Source of the DNA: an uncultured Clostridia bacterium
GTDB taxonomy: Bacteria > Bacillota > Clostridia > Christensenellales > Borkfalkiaceae
Assembly (NCBI GenBank): GCA_947632505.1
Contig: CANRPN010000005.1
Span: 1 to 44,969, forward strand
Reading direction: 5' to 3'
Length of the DNA: 44,969 nucleotides
Shown here: positions 1-7,829 of the stretch, piece after piece
Position numbering within the stretch: position 1 is the stretch's first letter
Layout: every line of letters begins with the position of its first letter
Program-made: the position numbers and the translations under genes
Notes under the pieces: model-generated
Database searches by the model: none
Seen by the model: the letters and a program-made list of their open reading frames with translations, nothing else
Told to the model about the DNA's origin: nothing

Positions 1-39
1 TTGGGAACCTGTCAACCAATAAACAACTTTTTCTTTCAT
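1..39 (-). CDS. araA: L-arabinose isomerase, N-terminal fragment cut by the window edge
   Basis: Only the first 13 codons are inside the window; they read MKEKVVYWLTGSQ. The aromatic residues followed by TGSQ match the start of L-arabinose isomerases, which convert L-arabinose to L-ribulose. An AGGGGG ribosome binding site lies just upstream of the ATG at 37-39. The araB and araD genes lie upstream on the same strand and support the call. The rest of the gene continues off the left edge, so nothing can be said about its active site. The identification rests on a short peptide plus context. Confidence 0.7.
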   Translation of the reverse strand, partial: MKEKVVYWLTGSQ

Positions 40-75
40 TTTAATAAAACCCCCTAAAAGTTTTGATTTTGAATA

Positions 76-101
76 ATTATAATGCGGCATTATAATGCGG
101 T
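76..101. repeat. Tandem 13-bp direct repeat
   Basis: The 12-mer ATTATAATGCGG occurs at 76-87 and again at 89-100, giving a 13-bp period. Each copy contains TATAAT on the plus strand, but no plus-strand gene follows. It lies upstream of the araA ribosome binding site on the minus strand. Confidence 0.7.
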
Positions 102-110
102 TTAGAATAC

Positions 111-143
111 TTGCCTTAGGCGGAATCGACTTCCGCCGTGGGC
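111..143. repeat. Dispersed palindromic repeat, copy 1
   Basis: About 29 of 33 bases match 41540-41572, and the first 16 bases (TTGCCTTAGGCGGAAT) are identical. The unit contains the inverted repeat GGCGGAA (119-125) and TTCCGCC (131-137), so it can form a hairpin. It is intergenic in both places. Confidence 0.6.
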
Positions 144-229
144 GACAACATTTGTTGCACCCTTGCAACTTCTTGTCCGATGAAACGAATAAGAGGTCGA
201 GCAAGTTAAGGCATGCACGCACGTTTCCT

Positions 230-268
230 CACGGAAAAAGATTTTGCGCCGGCAAAAGATTTTTCGTG
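230..268. repeat. Imperfect A/T-rich hairpin after araD
   Basis: A near-palindrome with arms CACGGAAAAAGATTTTGC and its partner ending TTTTTCGTG, with a GCCG loop. The stem has a two-base internal mismatch. It begins 3 bases beyond the araD stop codon and may terminate or process the transcript. A second hairpin of the same design is at 44884-44916. Confidence 0.5.
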
Positions 269-270
269 AA

Positions 271-969
271 CTATTTCTTCTGCCCGTAGTAGGCATTCTT
301 TCCGTGTTTGCGTTGATAGTGTTTTTCCATCATGAAACGGTCGGCGCGCTGCACGGTGGGATTGATCTGCTCGGTGAGGAACGCCATCTTCGCGACTTCC
401 TCAATGACTGTCGCATTGTAGACGGAACCGTCTGCATCCTTGCCGAACGCAAACACGCCGTGGCTCTTGATGAGCACGCCGGGCACTTCCAGCGGGTTGA
501 GATCGTCCTCACGGAACTTTTCGATGATCGCAAGGCCCGTGTTCTTCTCATATTCCCCTTCGATCTCCGCTTTGGTGAGAGACCGCGCGCAGGGAATATC
601 CCCGTAAAAATAATCCGCATGGGTGGTGCCGTAGAAAGGGATGCTCCTGCCCGCCTGCGCCCACGCTGTTGCAAAGGTGGAATGGGTATGGGTAACCCCG
701 CCGATGTTCGGGAATGCCTTGTAAAATTCGATGTGCGTCGGCGTGTCGGAGGAGGGACGAAGCGTTCCGTCCACGACCTTTCCGTTAAGATCGACGACCA
801 CCATGTCCTCCGCTTTCATCTCGTCGTAACTGACACCGGACGGTTTGATGACCACAAGCCCGCTCTTTCTGTCGATCTCGGAGACATTGCCCCAAGTGAA
901 CAGCACCAACTTGTGCTTGACGAGGTCTAAATTTGCTTTCAATACTTTTTCTTTCAATTCTTCGAGCAT
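271..969 (-). CDS. araD: L-ribulose-5-phosphate 4-epimerase
   Basis: The 232-residue protein has the usual length of AraD, which converts L-ribulose 5-phosphate to D-xylulose 5-phosphate in the cytoplasm. It is a class II aldolase/adducin-family zinc enzyme. The metal-binding residues are visible: Asp75, His94 and His96 in THTHSTFA, and His170 in KSHGVF, each one position off the E. coli numbering. The substrate-loop motif IKPSGV is at 41-46. The gene starts 12 bases after the araB stop on the same strand, so the two are almost certainly co-transcribed. A pentose kinase upstream and the araA start downstream make the assignment firm. Confidence 0.95.
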   Translation of the reverse strand: MLEELKEKVLKANLDLVKHKLVLFTWGNVSEIDRKSGLVVIKPSGVSYDEMKAEDMVVVDLNGKVVDGTLRPSSDTPTHIEFYKAFPNIGGVTHTHSTFATAWAQAGRSIPFYGTTHADYFYGDIPCARSLTKAEIEGEYEKNTGLAIIEKFREDDLNPLEVPGVLIKSHGVFAFGKDADGSVYNATVIEEVAKMAFLTEQINPTVQRADRFMMEKHYQRKHGKNAYYGQKK

Positions 970-981
970 TTTGTCAACTCC

Positions 982-2580
982 TTATTTTAAGCTCTGAACG
1001 GCTTCGCGTACGATGGGAAGTCCTTCCACATAGCGGCGCGCAAACGCTTCGAACCCCGCGACGTCTGCGGGATCGGGTGCGAGCGTCACCCCTTCCTGCC
1101 CCGCAAAGACACGGTTTTCGAGATAGGATCCGAGGCTTTCCCCCTCTTCCTTGGTGAGCAGATAATTTGCGAGAACCGCCATGCCCCACGCGCCGCCTTC
1201 GCCCGCCGTTTTCATGACGGTAACGGGCGCGCCGATCGCCGCGGCAAGAAAGCTCTGTCCCACGCGCTCGGTCTTGAAGATCCCGCCGTGGCCCGTAATG
1301 CGGTCGAGTTTCACCCCTTCCTCTTTGAGCATGATGTCGCAGCCCACTTTCAAAGCGCCGAATGCGGAATAGAGGTGACAACGCATGAAGTTTGCAAGAT
1401 CGAACTTACTGTCCGCCTTGCGCACAAAGAGCGGCCTGCCGTGTTCCACATTGGTGACATGTTCGTTGGAGATGTAATTGTAAGAGAGCAGACCGCCGCA
1501 ATCTTTGTCGCCTTCGAGCGCCTTAACATAGAGCGTATCGTAGAGTTTCCAGCGGGGAATATCCACGCCGAGCATCGCCGCAAATTCGCCGAACATGTTC
1601 ACCCATCCATTGAGATCGGACGTGCAGTTGTTGCAGTGCACCATGCCGACCAAATCACCGACGGGGGTCGTGACGAGATCGATCTCGGGATAAGCCTTGG
1701 AAAGTTCTTTTTCAAGCACGATCATCGCGAACACAGAGGTGCCCGCGGAAACATTGCCCGTACGCTTCTTGACGGAGTTGGTGGCGACCATGCCCGTGCC
1801 CGCGTCTCCCTCGGGCGGACAGAGCGGAATGCCCGCTTTGAGGTTTCCCGTCGGGTCGAGGAATTTTGCGCCCTCCTCGGTGAGCCGTCCCGCTTCCTCG
1901 CCCGCAAGCAAAATTTCGGGCAAGATGTCCTCCACCTTGAAGGGAAGGTTCCTGTCCTTCACAAGTTCGTTGAACTGTTTGAGCATGACGGGGTTATATT
2001 TCTTTGTAACGGGATCCACGGGGAACATACCGGACGCTTCGCCGATCCCGAGCACCTTTCTGCCCGTGAGTTTCCAATGGATATACCCTTCGAGCGTCGT
2101 TTGAAATTTGATCTTCGGGACGTGTTCCTCTTTGTCGAGGATCGCCTGATAGAGGTGCGCGATCGACCAGCGCGCGGGAATGTGATAGCCGAAGAGCTCT
2201 GTAAGCCTGTCTCCCGCATACGCCGCCGTGTTGTTCCGCCAAGTGCGGAAAGGCACCAAGAGTTCATCGTCTTCATCGAACACCATGTAGCCGTGCATCA
2301 TGGCCGAAAAGCCGATGGCGCCGATGACAGTGAGCGTTTCGCCGTATTTTTCCTTGACGTCTTTTGCCATATTGGCATAGGCGTCCTGCACGCCGATGCG
2401 GATGTCTTCAAGAGAATACGACCAAATATTGCCGATATGGCGGTTCTCCCATTCGTGACTGCCCGAAGCGAGAACGTTGTTTTTTTCGTCTACGAGCACC
2501 GCTTTGATCCGCGTGGAACCGAACTCGATCCCGAGCGCCGTCTTTCCACAGGCAACGGCATGTTTTGCAGAATTGTCCAT
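982..2580 (-). CDS. araB: Ribulokinase of the FGGY carbohydrate kinase family
   Basis: This 532-residue protein has the two actin-like FGGY domains. The N-terminal phosphate-binding strand reads [17 protein letters not shown] near residues 15-31, and the C-terminal FGGY signature begins [15 protein letters not shown]. It phosphorylates a ketopentose; the neighbouring araD and araA genes point to L-ribulose. It is closer in look to the generic FGGY branch common in Clostridia than to classical E. coli AraB, so xylulokinase activity cannot be excluded from sequence alone. The ATG at 2578-2580 follows a purine-rich GGGGGG ribosome binding site. It is the first gene of the operon, with a clear sigma-A promoter upstream. 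Confidence 0.9.
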   Translation of the reverse strand: MDNSAKHAVACGKTALGIEFGSTRIKAVLVDEKNNVLASGSHEWENRHIGNIWSYSLEDIRIGVQDAYANMAKDVKEKYGETLTVIGAIGFSAMMHGYMVFDEDDELLVPFRTWRNNTAAYAGDRLTELFGYHIPARWSIAHLYQAILDKEEHVPKIKFQTTLEGYIHWKLTGRKVLGIGEASGMFPVDPVTKKYNPVMLKQFNELVKDRNLPFKVEDILPEILLAGEEAGRLTEEGAKFLDPTGNLKAGIPLCPPEGDAGTGMVATNSVKKRTGNVSAGTSVFAMIVLEKELSKAYPEIDLVTTPVGDLVGMVHCNNCTSDLNGWVNMFGEFAAMLGVDIPRWKLYDTLYVKALEGDKDCGGLLSYNYISNEHVTNVEHGRPLFVRKADSKFDLANFMRCHLYSAFGALKVGCDIMLKEEGVKLDRITGHGGIFKTERVGQSFLAAAIGAPVTVMKTAGEGGAWGMAVLANYLLTKEEGESLGSYLENRVFAGQEGVTLAPDPADVAGFEAFARRYVEGLPIVREAVQSLK

Positions 2581-2621
2581 GTTGTTTCCCCCCTTTTTCC
2601 ATGCGCAGACCGCACAAACCT

Positions 2622-2650
2622 ATTATAAGATATTATCGCAGAAATTTCAA
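2622..2650 (-). promoter_or_regulatory. Sigma-A promoter of the ara operon
   Basis: Read on the minus strand, TTGAAA is followed by a 17-base spacer and TATAAT. The predicted start near 2615 leaves a leader of about 35 bases before araB. I see no clear AraR-type operator. Confidence 0.75.
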
Positions 2651-2693
2651 GCATGTAGCGGAAAATATTTCCGAAAATTTTACGGGGATCCAC

Positions 2694-2718
2694 AAAAAAG
2701 ACGCGGACACCCCGCGCC
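2694..2718 (-). terminator. Intrinsic terminator after mscS
   Basis: On the minus strand GGCGCGG and CCGCGTC form a 7-bp stem with one G-T pair and a 5-base loop, followed by six T residues. It sits 18 bases beyond the stop of the MscS gene. Confidence 0.7.
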
Positions 2719-2735
2719 TTATTTTAATGCAAGAA

Positions 2736-3680
2736 TTACTTCTTCTCCTCTTCGTGCAGAACGATCTGCGGGAAGGGAACGCAAATGCCGTTCTCCTCGA
2801 AAACCGTCTTGATCGCGCCGCGCATCTGACGTTGCGCCGCAAAGAAGTCGCCCTCCTTGCACTTTGCGCCGAAGTGCAGATTCACGCTCGAATCGGCAAG
2901 CTCTTCCACGCCGTTAAAATCGATCTCGCTCAAAAGGCAGGGACAGAGTTCTTTGATCTTGGTTTTGTTCGTCTCAAAGACCTCTTTGACATGTTGCAGG
3001 TTTTCCTCGTAAGGAATGCCGACAATGACGGTGGGATAGGAATCCTCGCGGCTCTGGTTGATGAACACTTTGATCGTGCTGTTGTTGGCAACGCGGATAT
3101 CGCCGCTGTAATTGATGAGCTTCGTGTTGCGGATACCGATCTCCTGCACAGTGCCGCGCCAACCGTCGATCGTAACGATGTCCCCCACTTGCAGGGTCCC
3201 GTCGCATACAAGGAATACCCCCGCGACCACGTCTGCGATGAGGCTCTGCATGCCGAGCCCGATGATGAGCGTCAATACGCCTGCGCTTGCAATGAGTGCG
3301 CCCACGTTGAACCCCCAAACCGCAAGGACCGCGATGACGCAGGCGACCCAGATCACAACCTTAACGATACTGTTTACAAGTTTCCCGATCGTGATCCTTC
3401 TCGGCGTGTTTTTGAACACTTTCGCAATTATGAAGCACACGATATAGAGCACCAGCAAGGTCACGAACAGCACCTGAGCCGTATTGATGAGCTTGGGCGT
3501 GATGCCGAAAATAAAGTTGACAAGCGCGCTGTTCTCTTCGGACTGCGCAAACCAACCGTTGACAGGGTCGTTGATCTGGTTATAAAAAACGAAGCTCAAA
3601 ACCGTGATCGCTGCAAAAATGATCAGCAAAACGATCCCCGTATAAGTTAGCCCTTTTCCTTTTTTTGTTGTATCTGCCAT
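2736..3680 (-). CDS. mscS: Small-conductance mechanosensitive channel (MscS family)
   Basis: The 314-residue protein has three N-terminal hydrophobic helices (about 13-33, 62-86 and 104-124), then a Gly/Ala-rich pore helix with the text IIGLGMQSLIADVVAG, and a cytoplasmic beta domain with GDIVTIDGWRGTVQEIGIR. This is the standard MscS core. Such channels open under membrane tension to release solutes during hypo-osmotic shock. The ATG follows a perfect AAGGAGGTG ribosome binding site and a consensus promoter, so it is probably well expressed and monocistronic between its promoter and a terminator. Confidence 0.9.
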   Translation of the reverse strand: MADTTKKGKGLTYTGIVLLIIFAAITVLSFVFYNQINDPVNGWFAQSEENSALVNFIFGITPKLINTAQVLFVTLLVLYIVCFIIAKVFKNTPRRITIGKLVNSIVKVVIWVACVIAVLAVWGFNVGALIASAGVLTLIIGLGMQSLIADVVAGVFLVCDGTLQVGDIVTIDGWRGTVQEIGIRNTKLINYSGDIRVANNSTIKVFINQSREDSYPTVIVGIPYEENLQHVKEVFETNKTKIKELCPCLLSEIDFNGVEELADSSVNLHFGAKCKEGDFFAAQRQMRGAIKTVFEENGICVPFPQIVLHEEEKK

Positions 3681-3702
3681 AAGGCACCTCCTTTCTTGGC
3701 GT

Positions 3703-3731
3703 ATTATAACATGATTTTATCATATAGTCAA
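3703..3731 (-). promoter_or_regulatory. Sigma-A promoter of mscS
   Basis: On the minus strand TTGACT, a 17-base spacer and TATAAT form a near-consensus promoter. The predicted start is close to 3696, giving a short leader that carries AAGGAGGTG. Confidence 0.8.
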
Positions 3732-3885
3732 GCGCTTTGCAAAAAAATCCCGCTTCCGACAGAGATTGCACCGCCGACGATGAAAATTTTTTCACTTCTC
3801 CGTTTAACAGGCCCGAAAATATGGGAAAAATACTTAAATAGCAGGGATCGCTGCGAAAAAAAGGTCCCGGCCAAAAGGAATTGTT

Positions 3886-4527
3886 ATGACGGAAGCCGAC
3901 AATTTGAAACAAAATTCCTCGGAAGCGCTCTATGCCTATCTGCCCGCATTCGTTGCCCTGCTCCTGACGGTAGTTACCATCGCTATGTACGCCGCAGTCC
4001 GTTCGGGCAAGGACGCCACGATCTATTTCGACCTGTGCGTGATCGCTCTTACCCCGATTGCGATCGTCTTTTGCAACCGAAAATGGCGGCTCGGACTTCC
4101 GCAATATCTCGTCACGCTCATGTGTCTGCATTCGGTGATGTCGGTCGATATGGGCACGGCGCTCGGATTTTACGGCAGGCTTGTCTGGTGGGATGCTCTC
4201 GTCCATGCCTTTTTCGGTTTCTTGTCCTGCGCTACGCTGTATTATCTCTTTCTCCGCTGGAAGCAAGTGAAACCCGTCTTTTTGGAACAGATCCTCATCG
4301 TGCTCTTGGTGATCTCCTTTGCCGCGATCTGGGAAGTCTACGAGTTTGTTGCGGGAGCGATCATCGGCAGTGACATGCAGGATGTTGGCCTTCTTCTCTC
4401 GGAGGGGTTGAATCCGCTGACAGATACCATGTCGGATATGGCCCTCGCCACAGTCGGCGCGATCGTATTCGAGTTCGGTCTCCTCTTCATCCGTTGGCCG
4501 GCCCGACGGAAAAATACCATCAAATAA
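3886..4527 (+). CDS. YjdF/DUF2238-like integral membrane protein
   Basis: The 213-residue protein is strongly hydrophobic with about six transmembrane segments, the first near 17-37. Between them are polar residues typical of the YjdF (DUF2238) family: WDALVHAFFGF, AIWEVYEF, and LTDTMSDMALATVGA close to the C terminus. The acidic and histidine residues lie at membrane faces, but the function of the family is not established. The ATG follows AAAGGAAT. It stands alone, divergent from mscS and convergent with spoIVA. The family assignment is from memory of the motif pattern. Confidence 0.65.
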   Translation: MTEADNLKQNSSEALYAYLPAFVALLLTVVTIAMYAAVRSGKDATIYFDLCVIALTPIAIVFCNRKWRLGLPQYLVTLMCLHSVMSVDMGTALGFYGRLVWWDALVHAFFGFLSCATLYYLFLRWKQVKPVFLEQILIVLLVISFAAIWEVYEFVAGAIIGSDMQDVGLLLSEGLNPLTDTMSDMALATVGAIVFEFGLLFIRWPARRKNTIK

Positions 4528-4552
4528 GCGATCCGGTAAACCCGGACCGCTT
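4526..4552 (+). terminator. Probable terminator after the YjdF-like gene
   Basis: AAGCG-A-TCCGG pairs with CCGGA-C-CGCTT around a TAAAC loop, with a single internal mismatch. The stem begins in the stop codon. The downstream T tract is weak, so efficiency is uncertain. It lies between two convergent genes. Confidence 0.45.
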
Positions 4553-4589
4553 CTTAAAAACTTTTTCAATTCCTTTTTCGGACGCCCTT

Positions 4590-6056
4590 TTACAGCAAGA
4601 TACAGATGACCCCGCCCTTGCCCTCGTTGACGATACGGGTGACTGTCTTGCGCATCTTCTTTTGCAGCTTTTCCTCCATGGAGCGGTTTTTGTGATAGAG
4701 CTCTTCGCCGAGCGTTTCTTTGAGCGTTCTGCCGAACATGTTGGTATTCCATGCTTTTTCGGGCTCCTGCGTCATGCCCTCGGAGAGCTCCTTTACAAAC
4801 GCTTCGCTCCGTTCGAGATCGCCGAGCGCAGGGCTCACTTCGCCCGAAACATCCACGCGGATGATATGATAGCTCGGGGCGGCGGCGTGAAGGTTCACCC
4901 CAACCCTTCCGCTCTTTTTTACGACCTTCGGTTCTTCGAGGCTCATCTCCCCGTCGTCGGGAGGAACAATGCCGTATCCACTCTCCTCGGCTTCCGCAAA
5001 CGCTTTTCCCACGCGGTCATAGAGCTTTTTGGCCTTGCCCAAAGAGGCGACATAGCTCATGAGCGCAAAATCATCGCCGATCTCGACGCCGCACTGTTCT
5101 CCCAAAATGCGGTAGAAGGCTCCGTCCTTCGCGGTAATTTGAACGTGCGTTTTCCCGGTCGCGGGTTCGAGCCGCATTGAAACGGGAGGAAGAAGCAATT
5201 CGCTTTCCGCATAGAGTTGGTCGAGGAGCGCACAGTCGCTCATCTTATTGATTTTCGGAGCCAGCACGCGCAGACCCGCAAGGACTTCGGAAATCAATGC
5301 GCTGTCCGCATCAAGCACACGCGCCCAATCGGGGAGATCGACGTCGATGGAGAGCACGGGGAACTCGTAGAGTACTCTTTCGAGCACCCCGCCGATCTCC
5401 TCCGCCGTGAGTTTTTCCGCATTGGCGGCAATTACGGGTACACCGTATTTCTCTTCGAGCTGCGAACGAAGCTCTTCCGCTCCTTCCGGCTCGATACAGT
5501 TGAGCAAAATCACAAACGGCTTGCCAATGGTTTTGAGTTCGTCGGCGGCAAGCTCCTCCGCTTCTTCATAAGAAGCGCGGGGGATGCCCGTGACGGAGCC
5601 GTCGGTCGTGACGAGGATCCCGATCGTGGAGTGGTCGCGGATCACCTTGCGCGTTCCCTCCGCAGCCGCTTTTTCAAACGGCACGGGGACATCGCTCCAT
5701 GGAGTTTTCACAAGGCGCGGGCTGCCCTCCTCGTCGAAGCCTGCCGCCCCTTCGACGGGGAAACCGACGCAGTCGATAAGCCGCACTTTGGCAGTCGCCT
5801 GCTTAAAAGTGATCTCGGCCGCCTCTTCCGGCACAAATTTCGGCTCCGTGGTCATCACCGTTTTGCCTGAACCCGATTGGGGAAGTTCGTCCGTCATGCG
5901 CTGTTTTTTCGCACCGGCAGCCGCGGGCAACACGAGCTCTTCCATAAACTTTTTGATGAAAGTGGATTTGCCCGTTCGCACGGGGCCGACGACCCCGAGA
6001 TAAATCTCTCCGCCGCAACGGGCGGCAATGTCCTCGTAAACGCTGTTATTATCCAT
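4590..6056 (-). CDS. spoIVA: Stage IV sporulation protein A, spore coat morphogenetic ATPase
   Basis: The 488-residue protein is close to the 492 residues of Bacillus subtilis SpoIVA, and family-specific text runs through its length: YLGVVGPVRTGKSTF with a Walker A at about 24-31, DELPQSGSGKTVMTTEPKFVP, IRDHSTIGILVTTDG, and a C terminus ending NEGKGGVICILL. SpoIVA hydrolyses ATP to polymerise on the outer forespore membrane and form the base of the spore coat; its extreme C terminus is needed for anchoring. It is made in the mother cell under sigma-E, and a matching promoter is visible upstream. Its presence is the strongest evidence that this organism forms endospores. Confidence 0.97.
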   Translation of the reverse strand: MDNNSVYEDIAARCGGEIYLGVVGPVRTGKSTFIKKFMEELVLPAAAGAKKQRMTDELPQSGSGKTVMTTEPKFVPEEAAEITFKQATAKVRLIDCVGFPVEGAAGFDEEGSPRLVKTPWSDVPVPFEKAAAEGTRKVIRDHSTIGILVTTDGSVTGIPRASYEEAEELAADELKTIGKPFVILLNCIEPEGAEELRSQLEEKYGVPVIAANAEKLTAEEIGGVLERVLYEFPVLSIDVDLPDWARVLDADSALISEVLAGLRVLAPKINKMSDCALLDQLYAESELLLPPVSMRLEPATGKTHVQITAKDGAFYRILGEQCGVEIGDDFALMSYVASLGKAKKLYDRVGKAFAEAEESGYGIVPPDDGEMSLEEPKVVKKSGRVGVNLHAAAPSYHIIRVDVSGEVSPALGDLERSEAFVKELSEGMTQEPEKAWNTNMFGRTLKETLGEELYHKNRSMEEKLQKKMRKTVTRIVNEGKGGVICILL

Positions 6057-6093
6057 ACAATAAACGCCTCCGCCGAAAGTTCCTTGCTTGAAT

Positions 6094-6122
6094 AACTTAT
6101 GGCGTGAGGCGCTCGATTATGC
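6094..6122 (-). promoter_or_regulatory. Candidate sigma-E promoter of spoIVA
   Basis: On the minus strand GCATAAT is followed by a 14-base spacer and CATAAGTT. This resembles the mother-cell sigma-E consensus (KMATATT, 14 bases, CATACANT). The predicted start would leave a leader of about 30 bases containing GGAGGCG before the spoIVA ATG. No sigma-A promoter is evident here. Confidence 0.5.
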
Positions 6123-6140
6123 CGGTTTTTCGAAAAGTTT

Positions 6141-6986
6141 TCAGAATTTACGCACGGTGAGTTCTGCCGTGCAAGGATATTTGCTGTCCTTGATGATAAT
6201 TTCTCCGAATCCGTCCGCAACGATCCTGCCGCTCAGAGGATTTTTGACCGAAAGAATGTTACCGCGGATGTCTGCATTCACATCGCTGTATTCAAAAGCA
6301 AGGTCGCAATCTTCCATGGTACAGTCGATCAGCCGCAGATGTTTACAATAGCAAAAGGGCTGCGTGCCCTTGATATGGCAATTTTTAAGGGTGAGACCGT
6401 CAGAATACCATCCTATGTACTCGCCGTCGAGCTCGCAATCCAGCAGGACCGCGTTTTTCGCATGCCAAAATGCATCCTTTGTTTTGCATTTTGCGCGTTT
6501 GAGCTCCACGTTTTCGGTATATTGAAAAGAATACTTCCCCGAGAGCTTTAAGTCCTCGGCGCGGATCGCCTTGCTCTCGAAAAACGCGTATTCCGAAAGA
6601 ACGGTCCCTCCCTTCACGGTAAGCCCTTTGCATCGCCATGCAAATTCCGGGGAATCGGCGCAGACTTCGGAGAGCGTGACGTTTTCGCACTCACGAAGCG
6701 CCTTGATCCCGTTCAACTTACTGTTCACAACCGTCACGTCGCGATCATACCAAAGCGCGGCGCGACAATTTTTTGTCATCTCGCAATCTTCGACTTTCAA
6801 ACGGTCGCAGTGCCACATGGGATAGCGCAGATCCATAAAGCATTTGCGCACGACAATGTCCTCACTTTCTTTCAGAAAGGACTCCCCATCCTCAATTCCT
6901 TCGAATCTGCAATTCTCGACGATCGCATTCTTCGTGTGATAGAGCGCCCGCTCTTCGCCGAATCTCTGATTTTCGATCACTTTCAT
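6141..6986 (-). CDS. DUF3737 family right-handed beta-helix protein
   Basis: I place the start at the ATG at 6984-6986, giving 281 residues beginning MKVIENQRFGEERALY, because the longer frame runs back through the upstream gene. The sequence is a ladder of short imperfect repeats (for example IVENCRFEG, VEDCEMTKNC, LKNCHIKG, LIDCTMEDC), the pattern of a right-handed parallel beta-helix. This matches DUF3737, whose function is unknown. There is no signal peptide, so it is probably cytoplasmic. Its ATG directly follows the stop of the preceding gene, indicating translational coupling at the end of the six-gene run. Confidence 0.8.
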   Translation of the reverse strand: MKVIENQRFGEERALYHTKNAIVENCRFEGIEDGESFLKESEDIVVRKCFMDLRYPMWHCDRLKVEDCEMTKNCRAALWYDRDVTVVNSKLNGIKALRECENVTLSEVCADSPEFAWRCKGLTVKGGTVLSEYAFFESKAIRAEDLKLSGKYSFQYTENVELKRAKCKTKDAFWHAKNAVLLDCELDGEYIGWYSDGLTLKNCHIKGTQPFCYCKHLRLIDCTMEDCDLAFEYSDVNADIRGNILSVKNPLSGRIVADGFGEIIIKDSKYPCTAELTVRKF

Positions 6987-6987
6987 T

Positions 6988-7818
6988 TTAATTTTTTTTA
7001 TCCGCCAAATCGGCGGCCATCCGGGACTGCTCCATGATCTCCAAATAATAGGGATCGTTCGAAAAATCGCGAATACGGGTGTATTCTCCGCCCAGCGCTT
7101 CAATGGCATATTTGAGCTCTTGATATTCGAGATAGTTGGTTTCGTCGCGGTCGATGAAGTCAAGCAGAACAGGTAAAGCGCGATCGTCGCCGTAACTTGC
7201 AAGATAACTTGCGTGCATGGGCAGCTCGTCGGGAGAAGTGCGGAAAGCCGTCAGAAGAATGTCAAACACTCTGTCATCCCGTTCCTTGCAGCGGGAAAGA
7301 ATTTCCAGCATGTATTCCCGCTCCACGTGCTTTTCATAGAGATCGATCGCCCGCTCTTTGGCGCTGTCCGCATCACCTTTCAGCCGTTCGACGACAGTGT
7401 CTTTCACTTCCCCGTCCAAGTCCCCCGTTAAGAGGTCGAAATAGACGTCAAACGCTTTGACACTGTCTCCCGCAAGATTGACGGCGAGAGTAACAAGTTC
7501 TTCCTCGCCGCTCTTCATGAGTGCGAGAAGGCCGTCGGGGCAATGCCGCTCTTGCAGTTCATTGCAGAGGAAATCGGAAACGGGCACACCCTCGCGCACA
7601 TGCGCGGCCAGAGTCTCCACGAGCTCTTCATCCCCCATTTCGGCATAGTAACCCTTGGGGGTGTTGCCGGCGCTCTTGATGAAGGTATCGCCAAAACTCC
7701 TGTAAAGTTTCGGTATAATGCTCTCCCACTGCTTTTCGGTATATTTCCCGAAATTTTCTTCCATGTATTCGGAGAGCTTTTTGTCGAAAATGCCGTCAAA
7801 GTCGATGAGCTTTTTCAT
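6988..7818 (-). CDS. Helical-repeat (HEAT-like) protein of unknown function
   Basis: This 276-residue, acidic, soluble protein has no signal peptide or membrane segment. The text is almost all helix-forming, with blocks of paired helices such as EEELVTLAVNLAG, DVYFDLLTGDL and YGDDRALPVLLDFIDRD, which suggest HEAT-like superhelical repeats for protein binding. I do not recognise a named family. The start follows GGGGG and lies 12 bases after the TPR gene. Sharing a transcript with a TPR protein, Hsp33 and a beta-helix protein suggests a protein-interaction role, but this is inference. Confidence 0.7.
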   Translation of the reverse strand: MKKLIDFDGIFDKKLSEYMEENFGKYTEKQWESIIPKLYRSFGDTFIKSAGNTPKGYYAEMGDEELVETLAAHVREGVPVSDFLCNELQERHCPDGLLALMKSGEEELVTLAVNLAGDSVKAFDVYFDLLTGDLDGEVKDTVVERLKGDADSAKERAIDLYEKHVEREYMLEILSRCKERDDRVFDILLTAFRTSPDELPMHASYLASYGDDRALPVLLDFIDRDETNYLEYQELKYAIEALGGEYTRIRDFSNDPYYLEIMEQSRMAADLADKKN

Positions 7819-7829
7819 TGTTTCCCCCC

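Larger units (their letters stand above)
40..270. other. araD-araA intergenic spacer rich in palindromes
   Basis: This 231-base gap separates two genes of one pathway. It holds a tandem 13-bp repeat, a 33-bp dispersed repeat, several short hairpins (for example 147-158 and 154-169) and a long imperfect hairpin at 230-268 just after the araD stop. I see no credible gene in it. The hairpins could attenuate or process the araBDA transcript between araD and araA. Confidence 0.6.

Noticed and set aside
1288-2628. A 446-codon open frame on the plus strand
   Set aside because: It is antisense to araB, rich in His/Arg, and has no promoter or ribosome binding site.
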